NCBI GenBank assembly: GCA_030295235.1
Contig: AP026128.1
Location: forward strand, 806,001-870,000
From: Fistulifera solaris
Taxonomy: Eukaryota; Bacillariophyta; Bacillariophyceae; Naviculales; Stauroneidaceae
DNA: 64,000 bases
Direction of reading: 5' to 3'
How positions within the stretch are numbered: position 1 is the first letter of the stretch; the number at the start of each line of letters is the position of its first letter. Shown here piece after piece: positions 23,440 through 33,773 of the stretch. The notes under the pieces are model-generated. The model saw only the letters and a list, made by a program, of their open reading frames with translations. It had not been told where the DNA came from and made no database searches. The translations under genes and the position numbers were made by a program.

Positions 23440-23990
23440 CACAACCTAATCTAATTGTAAATTGTAACAGCAAGCAACAATCGACATCGAATGGAATTCA
23501 AAACGTGGATAAGACAAAAGTCAGAGTGCTTCGAATGTCTACGTGAACTGCACGTATCCCCCGTAGGAATTTTATCGATGTAGGTAGCAATCGGACTTTT
23601 CAGAATTTCAGCTCGCCTTTTTCGGGTAACATTGCCACCAAACAACATCATAACCTTCTCCACCACAATGTATTGGTCCCACAAACAGTAATCGACATTG
23701 AATGCAATCGAAGCGTAGAAAAGACACTCGATGCAACGCTCTGAGAGTCTACGTGTATTTCACGTAGCCCTCGTAAGGAAATTTATCGACAGAGGGGACA
23801 CCCGGATATTACGCAGATTCGCGACAAACCATTTTCCTTGCAAACGCTTGACACAACGTCATCATAACTACGCACAACAGCCTAGTCTAATTGTAGTATT
23901 TATCATTGACCGAAATCGAATGGAAGTCAAAACGTAGAAAAGAGAAAGATAGTGTACTTCGAATTTCTAAACGCTCACACCATGTCTGTC
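23440..23990. repeat. Diverged tandem repeat, ~2.5 copies of ~213 bp
   Basis: Matching landmarks recur at about 211-217 bp spacing. TCGACATCGAATGG is at 23481, TCGACATTGAATGC at 23692 and CGAAATCGAATGGAA at about 23911. Each is followed by an AAGCGTAGAAAAG-like and a GTCTACGTGNANNNCACGTA-like block. A CCTAATCTAATTGTA / CCTAGTCTAATTGTA block is at 23443 and 23881. Copies are substantially diverged. The repeat abuts the palindrome array on its right. Confidence 0.6.
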
Positions 23991-23994
23991 TCGC

Positions 23995-24815
23995 CCAAAT
24001 AACCGATTCCAGAAATTCTGGAACGTGAACAAAATCTCTGTGTGACTCAAATCACCAATTCCAGAATTTCTGGAACGCCCACAAAATGTCTGTCGCTGTC
24101 TCGACCAAAATAGTAGTACCGATTCCAGAAATTCTGGAACGTGAACAAAATCTCTGTGTGATTCAAATCACCAATTCCAGAATTTCTGGAACGCCCACAA
24201 AATGTCTGTCGCTGTCTCGACCAAAATAGTAGTACCGATTCCAGAAATTCTGGAACGTGAACAGAATCTCTGTGTGACTCAAATCACTTATTCCAGAATT
24301 TCTGGAACGCCCACAAAAATGTCTGTCTCTGTCTCGACCAAAATAACGATTCCAGAAATTCTGGAACGTGAACAAAATCTCTGTGTGACTCAAATCACCT
24401 ATTCCAGAATTTCTGGAACGCCCACAAAATGTCTGTCTCTGTCTCGACCAAAATAGTAGTACCGATTCCAGAAATTCTGGAACGTCAACAAAATCTCTGT
24501 GTGACTCAAATCACCAATTCCAGAATTTCTGGAACGCCCACAAAATGTCTGTTTTGTCTCGACCTAAATACCGATTCCAGAAATTCTGGAACGTCAACAA
24601 AATCTCTGTGTGACTCAAATCACCTATTCCAGAATTTCTGGAACGCCCACAAAAATGTCTGTCTCTGTCTCGACCAAAATAACGATTCCAGAAATTCTGG
24701 AACGTGAACAAAATCTCTGTGTGACTCAAATCACCTATTCCAGAATTTCTGGAACGCCCACAAAATGTCTGTCTGGCCAAAAACTCCGATGATTATTCCA
24801 GAAAATCCGGAACAT
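23995..24815. repeat. Satellite array: 7 units of ~113 bp, each with two TTCCAGAA..TTCTGGAA palindromes
   Basis: Unit starts (palindrome TTCCAGAAATTCTGGAA) are at 24007, 24123, 24239, 24350, 24466, 24575 and 24686, with a degenerate eighth at 24796, giving periods of 109-116 bp. Each unit has a second near-palindrome, TTCCAGAATTTCTGGAA, 52 bp later (24059, 24175, 24291, 24402, 24518, 24627, 24738). Between them lie GTGAACAAAATCTCTGTGTG and CCCACAAAATGTCTGTC spacers. Each palindrome can be read as two TTCNNGAA pairs, the form bound by heat-shock factor dimers. Whether it is regulatory or only a satellite is not known. Confidence 0.9.
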
Positions 24816-24977
24816 TGAACAAATTCTCTGTGTGCGTTCTAAAAACTACGGCACGCGTACCCGCCGCCATTTCTTTGCGACCAGGCGACCAAAACAAATA
24901 TTGCATCATCTATCATCTTGCAGCTATGTTGTGACAAATATTCATAACTTGAATGCAGAGCACATTCAAATAGAAAA

Positions 24978-26336
24978 ATGTCGACCCTTTCTCGATTATA
25001 CCGCGCCACGGCGACTCGTAGTAACTACGACACAATCTTTCTGATTCTTCTCTTGTCATTTGAGTTGGTCATCAGCATTGGCATTGTTCGATACGTTCCT
25101 TACACCGAAATCGATTGGAAAGCGTACATGCAAGAAGTCGAAGCATGGTTGGATGGTGAGACCAATTACATGAATATTCGAGGCGATACGGGGCCTCTCG
25201 TGTATCCGGCGGGCTTTTTATACCTATTTGCATTATTGCGATGGCTCACCGACGAAGGGAAAAATATAGCCAAAGCACAGTCTATCTTTATTGGCTTTTA
25301 CTGGATACAGCAATTTGTCATTTTACTCATTTATCAAGAAAGATTTTCCTGGATTCGGTCGCGTTGTAAAGAAAAGGACGATGCGACGCTAGCGCATCAA
25401 GTTTGGGCGTGGCGTGGTGCCATGGCAATCACGTGCTTTTCTAAAAGGATTCATTCCATCTTTCTTCTCCGCTTATTCAATGATGGCCCAACCATGCTAC
25501 TGTTATACATTTCCGTCCTCTTATTCATGCGCCATAGATGGAATGTGGGGTGCGTCGTATTCTCGTTGGCGGTTTCGATGAAAATGAATGTTCTGCTGTT
25601 CGCTCCGGGATTGCTGTTATTACTTCTTCAGGCTAGTCCGAACCTTAAAACCGTCATTCTCCGGCTCGGACTTGGCTGTGCTTTGCCCCAACTGATACTT
25701 GGAGCGCCGTTCTTGACGACGTACCCAGTCTCGTATCTTCGCAAGGCCTTCGAGCTGGATCGCGTATTCTTTTACAAATGGACAGTAAATTGGAAGGTAA
25801 GAAAATGTGTTGCCCTGAAAGAGAAGTGTTGACCAACTCTAACATTTTTTAAAGTTTCTGCCGGAGGATTTGTTCTTAGCCAAGTCCGTGTCGTTCGTCT
25901 TGCTACTTTGCCACCTATGCGGATTGGGCATATTGTCAGTTCGATGGCTTCGCGCGGCGCAGAAACAAGCTTCCAGGCGGATATTTTTGCATGAACCCCT
26001 CTCTTCCCATTATATAGCATACACCATGTTCGTTTCGAACTTTGTCGGTATTGCCTTCGCGCGAACATTGCATTACCAGTTTTATTCGTGGTATTTCGCT
26101 GCATTACCATATTTATTGTGGTCACCGACGAATGGCGATTCTTTTGCAATGTGGGCATTCAGGTTGCTTCCGATTGCAGGAGTAGAGATTGCTTTTTGAC
26201 ATTTCCTGCTACCCCTTGGAGTAGTGCGATACTACAACTAAGTCATGTTGCCGTTCTCCTAAGTATTCAACCTCCGCTAGTCATCGACGCAGAGCAGGCC
26301 ACCAAAGCCGTCGAGACAGCCCGGAAGAGAGACTAG
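24978..26336 (+). CDS. ALG3: ALG3, Dol-P-Man:Man5GlcNAc2-PP-Dol alpha-1,3-mannosyltransferase
   Basis: Exon 1 is 24978-25796, intron 25797-25854 (58 nt, GTAAGA...AAAG, phase 0) and exon 2 starts at 25855. Multi-pass ER membrane enzyme of family GT58 that adds the first lumenal mannose to the N-glycan precursor. Family signatures are [13 protein letters not shown] (~46-58), [14 protein letters not shown] (~72-85), [25 protein letters not shown] at the start of exon 2, and the strongly conserved [20 protein letters not shown]. The frame apparently stops at 26199. One base added to the T5 run 26193-26197 continues it as [19 protein letters not shown] to a stop at 26336, the usual ALG3 C-terminal shape. 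The gene faces the CDK gene tail to tail, only ~80 bp apart. Confidence 0.9.
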
Positions 26337-26416
26337 ACTGCTAAAATCAAAATAAATACTCTGTTTATGCACAAAGGGTTCATTTATTCGCTTTTCTTTA
26401 CTGCCTTTCGTATCCT

Positions 26417-27739
26417 CTACTCTTGCAAGAAGAACGGGTGCTGTAGAGCGGCTTTGCAGGCAATTCGTCGATCCGGATCGTAAGCGAGTAGCTTGTTCAG
26501 TAAATCCACACCCACCGGTCCTCCCAGTAAGTTTTGCGCTACAAAGTCCGTAATAGGCCGCTCTCGCCATAGCGGAAACTCTGCATTGTAATGTGGGAGA
26601 CGCAAGACGGCAGGCCATGTTTCTCCACTAGGAGTACCCCGGCGTTGAAAGATTTTGAAAATTTGGTCGCTGTAACATAAGACCGACGAATCAGAAAACA
26701 AGAATCTTTGTAGAGGAGAAACTATCGGCAAGACACTTACATATCACTTCGACCAGGGAATAGGGGCATGCCGTTGGCCATCTCCGCAAAGATACACCCA
26801 ATACTCCATACATCCACTGCCGTACTGTATCGGTTGGCCCCTAACAATAATTCCGGCGATCTATACCAAAGCGTGACGACCTCGAATGTATAGGGTCCAT
26901 TGGGAATAGCCGACAATCGAGCAAGACCGAAATCGGCCAACTTGACGTGCTTGCCGTCACCGGAAATGAGAAGCTAAAACATAGCACGCCAACGATGAGA
27001 CAAAATTTCGCTGCTCGTCACTGATCGCAAAAATATTCTCAGGTGACTTACATTATGAGGTTTCAAATCACGATGCAAGATCCGATACGTGTGACAGCAG
27101 CCAACTCCCGCAATGATTTGACGAAGAAACGATCGCACTGTGGAAATCGGTAACCCAATCCGTTCATTGATATCGTCTGATTTCTGACACTTGTCCATGT
27201 AGCTCTTCAAATCGAATTTGACATATTCGAACACAAGATACAGACCGTCTGGTTGCGCCTGAATGATATCATAGAGTTTGACCTAATCAAGAAAGGATTG
27301 TCAGACACGAAATCAATCGAATTTTAAATTCCGTTGAAAGGAACGCACCACATTGGGATGATCTAGCTCACGAAGTAAGCTAATTTCTCGGATCACGTTA
27401 CAAGGAACGCCTCCTTCCGGGGTAGAATCCGTAAAGGGGATACGTTTGATCGCGACAATGTCGTTGTTATCCAACTTTCGGCCCTTGTATACAATGCCAT
27501 ACGCTCCTTGCCCAAGCATATCCGTCCTATGGAATAAAGATAAACTGTAAGATTGAAAGGAATGTAGTATGCAACAGAAAACAGTTATCCTTGCCGTACC
27601 GTTCATAACCTTCCAAGGCAGGTTCCTCTTCAAGTCCTCCGTGACGACCTCGACGATGATCGACTTCCATATTCTCGTCCTCGTCATCCGATACTTGCTC
27701 GATCAAATCGGCATCGTCGTCAAACATATCGTTATTCAT
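26417..27739 (-). CDS. Cyclin-dependent kinase with variant PCNVIRE cyclin-binding helix
   Basis: Five exons read cleanly: 27739-27600, 27526-27349, 27282-27052, 26973-26741 and 26669-26417, all with GT-AG introns; 344 aa. Residues 1-45 are a short acidic extension ([10 protein letters not shown]). The kinase core follows: P-loop [14 protein letters not shown] Lys in VAIKRI, cyclin-binding helix PCNVIRE in place of PSTAIRE, catalytic loop [11 protein letters not shown], activation segment [14 protein letters not shown] (Thr in the position phosphorylated by CDK-activating kinase), and [10 protein letters not shown]. This is a Ser/Thr kinase of the cell-cycle or transcriptional CDK group. The subfamily cannot be fixed by motif alone. 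The helix differs from CDKA (PSTAIRE) and from plant CDKB types. Confidence 0.92.
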
Positions 27740-28231
27740 TGCTTATATACCGAAAGATGTATCTAATAATAATCGTTGAGTGGAAGTAGAAAGACAGTAA
27801 AGATCTTTTGGTCCGCGCCGCTGTCGTCGTGTTGGTCTTTTTCTCGGTGAAAAGGCATCGTCCGCATTTCCAACGGATACGTATTGCGCCATGGCGCGAA
27901 GGCCAGATCGCGTTTGAAATTTACAGTAAAATGCTGTATACCGTACTTGTGCGACATGTAGCACGTTCTATACTTAATACCTGATGCAACCCTGCCCTTA
28001 TTTTTCGCAGTTGACGATTGACAATGACGCCGTTGGCGCTCATGTGGATGAGATGAAATAACAATTTCTCTCGGAGTTTTCAAACTTGTTGCAATCATTT
28101 ATTCGAAGAGCGAGAGCTTTGAGTAGCGCGTCGTGTTTGACTTAGCCTGTCCCTTTCGTCGAGATCTCCTGTAAGCTTATTTTGGCACGCAAGTCCAAGC
28201 ACAAGGAAAAAAATCAACAGCGCTTGTAATT
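27740..28231. promoter_or_regulatory. Divergent intergenic region (CDK / rhodanese)
   Basis: 492 bp between divergently transcribed genes, expected to hold both promoters. No specific motif is recognised. Confidence 0.35.
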
Positions 28232-28759
28232 ATGTCCGTCAAACGACTCTTTGCCCGCATTGCTTTAGTGTCACTGGTCTCCCGTCCTTCCGTGGGTGCA
28301 TTTGTTGCTCCCGGTATTCCTCGCTTCACTTACCGTGCTCCTCTACAAATCAATCATCAAGTGCGCCGCATGGCTGCCTCGTCGACTGCCGATATCAAGC
28401 ACGTCGGCAAGGAAGAAATGCGGAAGATATTGGATGAATACGAAGAGAATGGGCGAGAAGCTTCGGGATGTGTCGTGATTGATGTTCGAACGGAAGACGA
28501 GGTCTATTCGACGGGAAAATTGAGTCCGAGCGTGCATACTCTTCCGGTGCAAGTGATAATGCAAGCAAATGTATTTCAAATGGATCCCGATGATTTTGAA
28601 GATTATTGTGGATTTGCCAAGCCCACGGTGGACGAGACTATCGTGTTTTCGTGTGCGGCGGGGGTGCGATCGGTGTACGCTTGTCAATTTGCGGCAAAAG
28701 CGGGTTATTCGAATCTCGTCAACTATGCAGGCGGTAGTCATGAATGGTTTGGTAATTAA
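28232..28759 (+). CDS. Plastid-targeted rhodanese-domain protein
   Basis: 175 aa, single exon. The N-terminus MSVKRLFARIALVSLVSRPSVGAFVAP is a signal peptide with a GA-F junction followed by a transit-like Arg/Gln-rich stretch, indicating plastid import. One rhodanese domain spans ~55-172: VVIDVRTEDEV (~87-97), active-site loop SCAAGVRS (~146-153) with the catalytic Cys present, and VNYAGGSHEWFG at the end. Such domains carry persulfide sulfur or act as redox or regulatory modules. The substrate is unknown. It is convergent with the small gene at 28882-29387. Confidence 0.85.
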   Translation: MSVKRLFARIALVSLVSRPSVGAFVAPGIPRFTYRAPLQINHQVRRMAASSTADIKHVGKEEMRKILDEYEENGREASGCVVIDVRTEDEVYSTGKLSPSVHTLPVQVIMQANVFQMDPDDFEDYCGFAKPTVDETIVFSCAAGVRSVYACQFAAKAGYSNLVNYAGGSHEWFGN

Positions 28760-28881
28760 ACATATATACTAACATTGGTGTTGATCGAAGGTCTCGTGTG
28801 TTACTTGTTGAGAATAGGGGAACCCGTCAGACTACTATAAATGGAGATGGAATGGGAATGTTCCGAAACGAACGACAGCGT

Positions 28882-29387
28882 TTATTGCGGCAAGTAAATG
28901 TAGTCGGAACTGTCATGCTGACGAGGAACAAGAAGACTGGGAGACATAGTCGTGAACGGAGACTCGAGCGGACGGGAAATATTTGATCCAGTGTTCGGCG
29001 TTGCGGCGACAGGAACCGGCGGCTGGCGCTGCGCCATGATACCGCGATAATAATCCGCCAAAAATTCCTCTCGCGCCGCCACCGCAGAGCTGGAGCGGAT
29101 CGGTGGATTTGTAGAATCACCATCAAAATTTTCTGCCTCCAAAGCTCGCACAATTTCCTCGAGAGTCTCCTCTTCTTGCTTGTTTTGCAATTCGAAAAAA
29201 CGCCTCCACAAACTGATCACAGCTCGTGAGTTCGGCGCCGTAGAAGTCTATTCAGTGCAAATAGACAAAAGTAAATCAGGGAGTAAGAATGAGAGAGTAC
29301 TGACACGCTCGGTTCATTTGTAAAATCACTTACTCGAGCCGCTCGCGGTCCAAAGATTTTGAGGAAAGACCAGATGGTACTCGCCAT
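28882..29387 (-). CDS. Small hypothetical protein, two exons, 139 aa
   Basis: I infer exon 1 at 29387-29334 (MASTIWSFLKIFGPRAAR) and an 86-nt phase-0 intron 29333-29248 (GTAAGT...ATAG), then exon 2 at 29247-28882. The joined frame runs without interruption. Residues ~25-55 form a charged amphipathic helix (LWRRFFELQNKQEEETLEEIVRALEAE), possibly a short coiled coil. The rest is Pro/Ser/Ala-rich and likely disordered. I do not recognise it. The clean splice sites support a real gene. Confidence 0.55.
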
Positions 29388-29941
29388 GTTGCATCCGTTG
29401 AGCGTTGGCTATAGCAGCTAATAGATTTGACCCGATTAATTCCACACAACGTGAAACGGTCGGAATGAGACCCCCGACGACAACAAAGAAGCTAGCAACA
29501 AGGCTAAGTTCTGACTTTTTATTGTTCCTTTATAATTGCTTGGTTTGTTTCCATTCAAGCAATTTCTTTCGACGTCCATTCCTTCGTGCTTTTTTTCCGC
29601 ATGCGTTCTCAAAGAGTATCACCAATACCGAGTACGACTCATTCTACCTATGTAACATTTTCTGCAGTATAGCATAGAATGTCGTTGAGGATTATTACTA
29701 TGCACATAGTGTAGTGCAGTTTAGGCGGAAATATTTATTGCTCGCACCAATGCTGCGTCAAATAGCGCGGAAGCAAGTTTTCGACAAAAGGAAATGCGGT
29801 CGATCTATACTGCAGCTGCATTGTCTTTATAACTTTATTGTTGCAATTTTCAAAGTCACACAATCCCCATTAGCAGAGGACGAAAGGCGTCTTCTTAAAC
29901 TTTTCCGTAATTAGCCCTGTCGTTTCGTCAAAGCATTCATA
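29388..29941. other. Intergenic region, nothing recognised
   Basis: 554 bp, AT-rich, between divergent genes at 29387 (minus) and 29942 (plus). It presumably contains both promoters. No conserved motif identified. Confidence 0.35.
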
Positions 29942-32464
29942 ATGTCATCCGCAACGTGTGAACAACCAAATTCGTGCACCTACAGCGTCGTGTATTACGC
30001 ACGGAAGAATAAGGTGCACAAATCCAAAGGCGTCTCTAAGATCGATGGCCTTTTGACGGTTCGATTTCCTCCTGTGTCTACAGTAACTCTTAAGAATAAC
30101 GACGATGACGAGAATGATGAGGGTAGTGACGATGAGGACACGAACACCTCAAACAAGAAACGTCGAAAGATGCAGCACAGTTCCTGCGTCAAAGGCATTG
30201 TATTTTCGGGGACTATGCGTGATATTGCAAACTCTGCTTTGGAAGGAGCATTCAAAGAAGACGATATCATCGCAGTCGGCGGATATGAGGTCCAAATTTT
30301 GAGTGTATGTGGTGCATCACCCAAGCCAGTAACATCTACAATTATGGGTGCAATGCGATCTGCCACGCTTTCCCGTGCAAAGCTTCCTCTTCCGTCTTCA
30401 AACAACGTCAAAGTGGAACGAAAACCTCCCGCGCAACCTCAAAAGCTCGTCAAGACGCAACAACATTCGTTAGGAGCCAGAAAAATTGCAACAGCGACCA
30501 AGACTTTGATTCGCCGGCCTTTACACTCGACAACGAACTCGCAAATAGCAGTATCACAGAAGCCGGCGACACTGAAACGTCCTGCTCCCTCCCAGATCAA
30601 GCATTCGTCTGCGTCGGCAATTGCTACGGTCGACACGTCGGTTCTTCCCCACATCCCGTTGCCATCAAGCATTCGACGCGCACTCAAACAACACCAGGTG
30701 GTGGCCGTCGACTTTCTCTGGAAAGCACTCAACACCTTCCACGGTTCAATCTTAGCGGATGAGATGGGCCTTGGGAAGACATTGACAACCATAGCTATCA
30801 TTTGTGCTTTCTATCGTCAGAACAGACTGAAGGTGAGTTTCTTGACAATTTGTTCGCATGAATGACTTTCGTTGTCGAAGCTCATCCTGTCGTAGAACTT
30901 CTTGGTCGTTTGTCCGTCGTCTTTGGTTGGTAACTGGGGCACTGAGTTCGACAAATGGATCGGAAAAGCCTGTGAACCCAAGCGAGTTGTCATTCGCAGC
31001 GGTGGCGAGCAAGCTCAGCAAGATATGCAGACCTTTGCCAGAATCCGAAAGGGCAAGTTTTGATCCTATCATATGACTTGTTCCGGCGCAATGCTGCATT
31101 GGTTTCAAACATCGATGTTTCGATCCTAGTGGTGGATGAAGGGCATCGCTTGAAAAACAAAAACGGGTCGCTGACAATGACGGCCTTGCAAACAGTTCCC
31201 GCTGACGCTCGATTGTGTTTGACAGCAACACCCGTCCAGAACAACCTGGTTGAATTTCACAGCTTGGTCAATTTCAGTTGCCCGGGTCTTCTGGGAGACC
31301 TGGCTACTTTTGTGAAGGAGTTTGATCGACCTATCACCAAAGCCCACAGCAAAAAACGCGACAGTGGCTGAGCGGAAATGTGGCGAAATGATGTCCGCCA
31401 AGCTCGAAAAACTGACCGAGAGTTTCGTCTTGCGTCGTTTGCAAAAGATGTCCTCAAAACCATGTTACCAGCCCGCACGGAGGCGCTTCTATTTTGTCGA
31501 CCAACACCCGAACAGTGTGATTTGTATCAATCCATTGCGACAGCCGCTTCGAATGAAAGTGAGGATGCGGCAGATTCGCTGACGTCGTTGATCGAGCTTC
31601 GAAAAGTGTGTATTCATCCCTGCTTGGTGAACGCACAATTCAAACAATCTCTCAATCTGTCGGGAAAGTTGCTCGTTCTTGACGCGCTACTGCGTTCCAT
31701 TCGTTCCACTTCACCCGATGACAAAGTTGTGGTGGTATCCAACTTCACATCTATGCTATCTCTCCTAGAGACGTCGATCATGCAGCCGATGGGATACACT
31801 TACAGTCGTTTAGACGGCTCTATCGAAATCTCTCGCCGCCAGGGCTTGGTTGATGATTTCAACCGACAGAGTGCGGACAGCCAATTTTGTTTTCTACTTA
31901 GCTCCAAAGCTGGTGGCTGTGGTTTGAACCTGATTGGAGCAAACCGCTTGATTCTGGTAGACAACGATTGGAATCCAGCTACTGACATTCAGGCCATGGG
32001 GCGCGTTTACAGACAAGGTCAGACGAAGCCATGTACGATCTACCGTCTCATCACGTCTGGTACTATCGAAGAGGTGATCTATCAGCGTCAAAGTCAGAAA
32101 GAACGCTTAGCCGCAATGTCCGTGGATAGTCAAAGCAAGGGCAAGTTTGAAGGAGGAATTGGCAGACTGCTTCACATTGAAGAGAAACTGCCCGTGCGAT
32201 ACCAAACGAAAAGTTGGGGACGCGTGGCCAACATACGAGGGGCGAGCTAGCTTGCAAGAATGGGATTGCGATGATGAACCGCTGCTTGAAGTTTCAGAAG
32301 CCGTGAAAGAGCACTTGGGGTTTGTTCATATCGTGGACGGAGCATCCCAGTTACACACGCACGGCACAGCAAATAGCGTCCCCTCTGAAGCGCCGAAATC
32401 TTGCATGGACGACAATGCAATGAGCACCAGTGAGGAAGAGTTTTCCATGAGTGACGATGAGTGA
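29942..32464 (+). CDS. RAD54B/RDH54-type SNF2-family DNA translocase
   Basis: Exon 1 is 29942-30832, intron 30833-30895 (63 nt, phase 0), then exon 2. The N-terminus YSVVYYARKNKVHKSKG...DGLLTV and KGIVFSGTM match the RAD54B/RDH54 N-terminal module, which helps separate it from RAD54. SNF2 core: Walker A ADEMGLGKT, DEGH box VVDEGHRLKN, TATPVQNN, and helicase-C LSSKAGGCGLNLIGANRL, DWNPATDIQAMGRVYRQGQ. The C-terminus EELADCFTLK...CDTKRKVG is typical of RAD54 proteins. It remodels DNA and Rad51 filaments in homologous recombination and meiosis. The frame breaks about four times in exon 2 (near 31048-31053, 31351-31356, 31443-31446 and 32141-32150), mostly in A or G runs, while all catalytic motifs survive. 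I favour sequence errors, but with four breaks a pseudogene is not excluded. Confidence 0.82.
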
Positions 32465-32573
32465 CGATGACGAGTAGAAAGGTGTGCTCTTGATCGACTT
32501 TTGAGATCTGATTTAGCCGATTAGACCATCGTACGAACGTCCTATTTAGATTTGCAAGTTGCTGAATTGCATT

Positions 32574-33348
32574 TTATTCGAGGTCAATGATAGCTTGCTT
32601 TTCTTCCGGTTCTATGATTGGCTTGCCGGATAGTGTGCATGTTAGCCAGTGCAATAGTAATCCCGGAGGGCCTATAAGATTGCAAAACAACACCGAGTGC
32701 GGTGTAAAGATCCCCCTTCGTAGGCCATCGAGCCACACGTACCTTCCGACGAACAGATCCCAGGTCAAGACATGAGACCACTCCTCTGCGACGAAATTGG
32801 GATAATTGCTAGTCATTCCCATGAAGGCCGCTTGCGGGTCACCGGACGGATCGAACACATCATTGAATTCCGCCAAAGGTGCCGTCGCATCTTCTCCGAG
32901 AGCTAACGAAGCCGAGACGATAAAGAAATGAACCAACGCGCAAAGAAGAAGTATTTCTGATAAAACTTTTGAGCGATGAAGTTTCTTGCAATTTCAGAAG
33001 TTTATTGTTGGTTGGGACTTACCGAGTCCGCCCATGATTTGCTTGGTGATTTTTTGCTTTTGAAAGAGAATAATCAGCATCCAAAATGGCTGAGGGAAGA
33101 ACGTGGCTACCGAAAATGCCAAATGAATGGGTTCAGGGGAAGTTTCGACTGCTGTTATTGTGCTGCTCATGAACGAGTCGGAAAGCAGAGAAACTGTCTC
33201 TGGCACCACCGCTAGAACCGAAGTCGGCCTGGGTTTTGAGGGAAGAGGAGGGCGAGAAGATTTTTCTCGCTCGGTGTTGTGTGAAACTTTCCGCTCCTCC
33301 ATTCATCAGGAAAAGAAGAATCAACATTGATAGGCCTTTCGATCTCAT
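32574..33348 (-). CDS. ABA4-like (DUF4281) membrane protein, probably plastid
   Basis: Inferred start ATG 33348: signal peptide MRSKGLSMLILLFLMNGGAES then F, the diatom bipartite presequence pattern. A one-base shift separates this from the following frame. Removing one base from the A5 run (minus strand; 33261-33265) joins HRARK to SSRPPLPSKPRP. Exon 1 ends 33023 and a 66-nt phase-1 intron leads to exon 2, 32956-32574. The domain begins IHLAFSVATFFPQPFWMLI (first span). It has the DUF4281 core EEWSHVLTWDLFVGRYVWLDGLRRGIFTPHSV (in two halves) and a last span ICNLIGPPGLLLHWLT-like. In plants ABA4 is needed for neoxanthin synthesis. In a diatom the role may lie in xanthophyll metabolism or be unrelated. 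Confidence 0.72.
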
Positions 33349-33773
33349 TATACCAAGTTACACCTTCTAAAGAGATTTATCGAACTTCAAAGTAGTCTAT
33401 TTTTGGCATTGATATCTTACTATCCTTTTGTTTCTCGTCCTCGCTCCTCGCTGGCCATCTTCGCGTCTGATTCATATTTTCGATGTTTTTGTTTCTTGTT
33501 CTAGCCAAGTCCGCTTTTTTCTTTTGAATTCCACATTCCACATTCCAATCTTGTTGCTGGCGAACATCAAATACGTCACTGCATCCGTAGCCACACGTCA
33601 CAATCTCTAACATAAAACTAAGGAGGTGCACCGTGCACCGCAAGGTAGATTTAAAGCTTACTCCTTCTTACGTAGCAAAACGTAGAAACACAACACTGAT
33701 AATTATTTTCCATTTACGGCATGACCTCTTGTCGAATAAAACTTTGACTTGGTCATCCACCTTCTCTAGCTAG
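33349..33773. other. Intergenic region, nothing recognised
   Basis: 425 bp between two minus-strand genes. It holds the 3' flank of the MerC-like gene and the promoter of the ABA4-like gene. No repeat or RNA gene was seen. Confidence 0.35.

Noticed and set aside
23995-24815. Regular repeats that could suggest a CRISPR array
   Set aside because: Units are palindrome-rich with near-identical spacers, there are no unique spacers or cas genes, and the setting is eukaryotic. It is a satellite.
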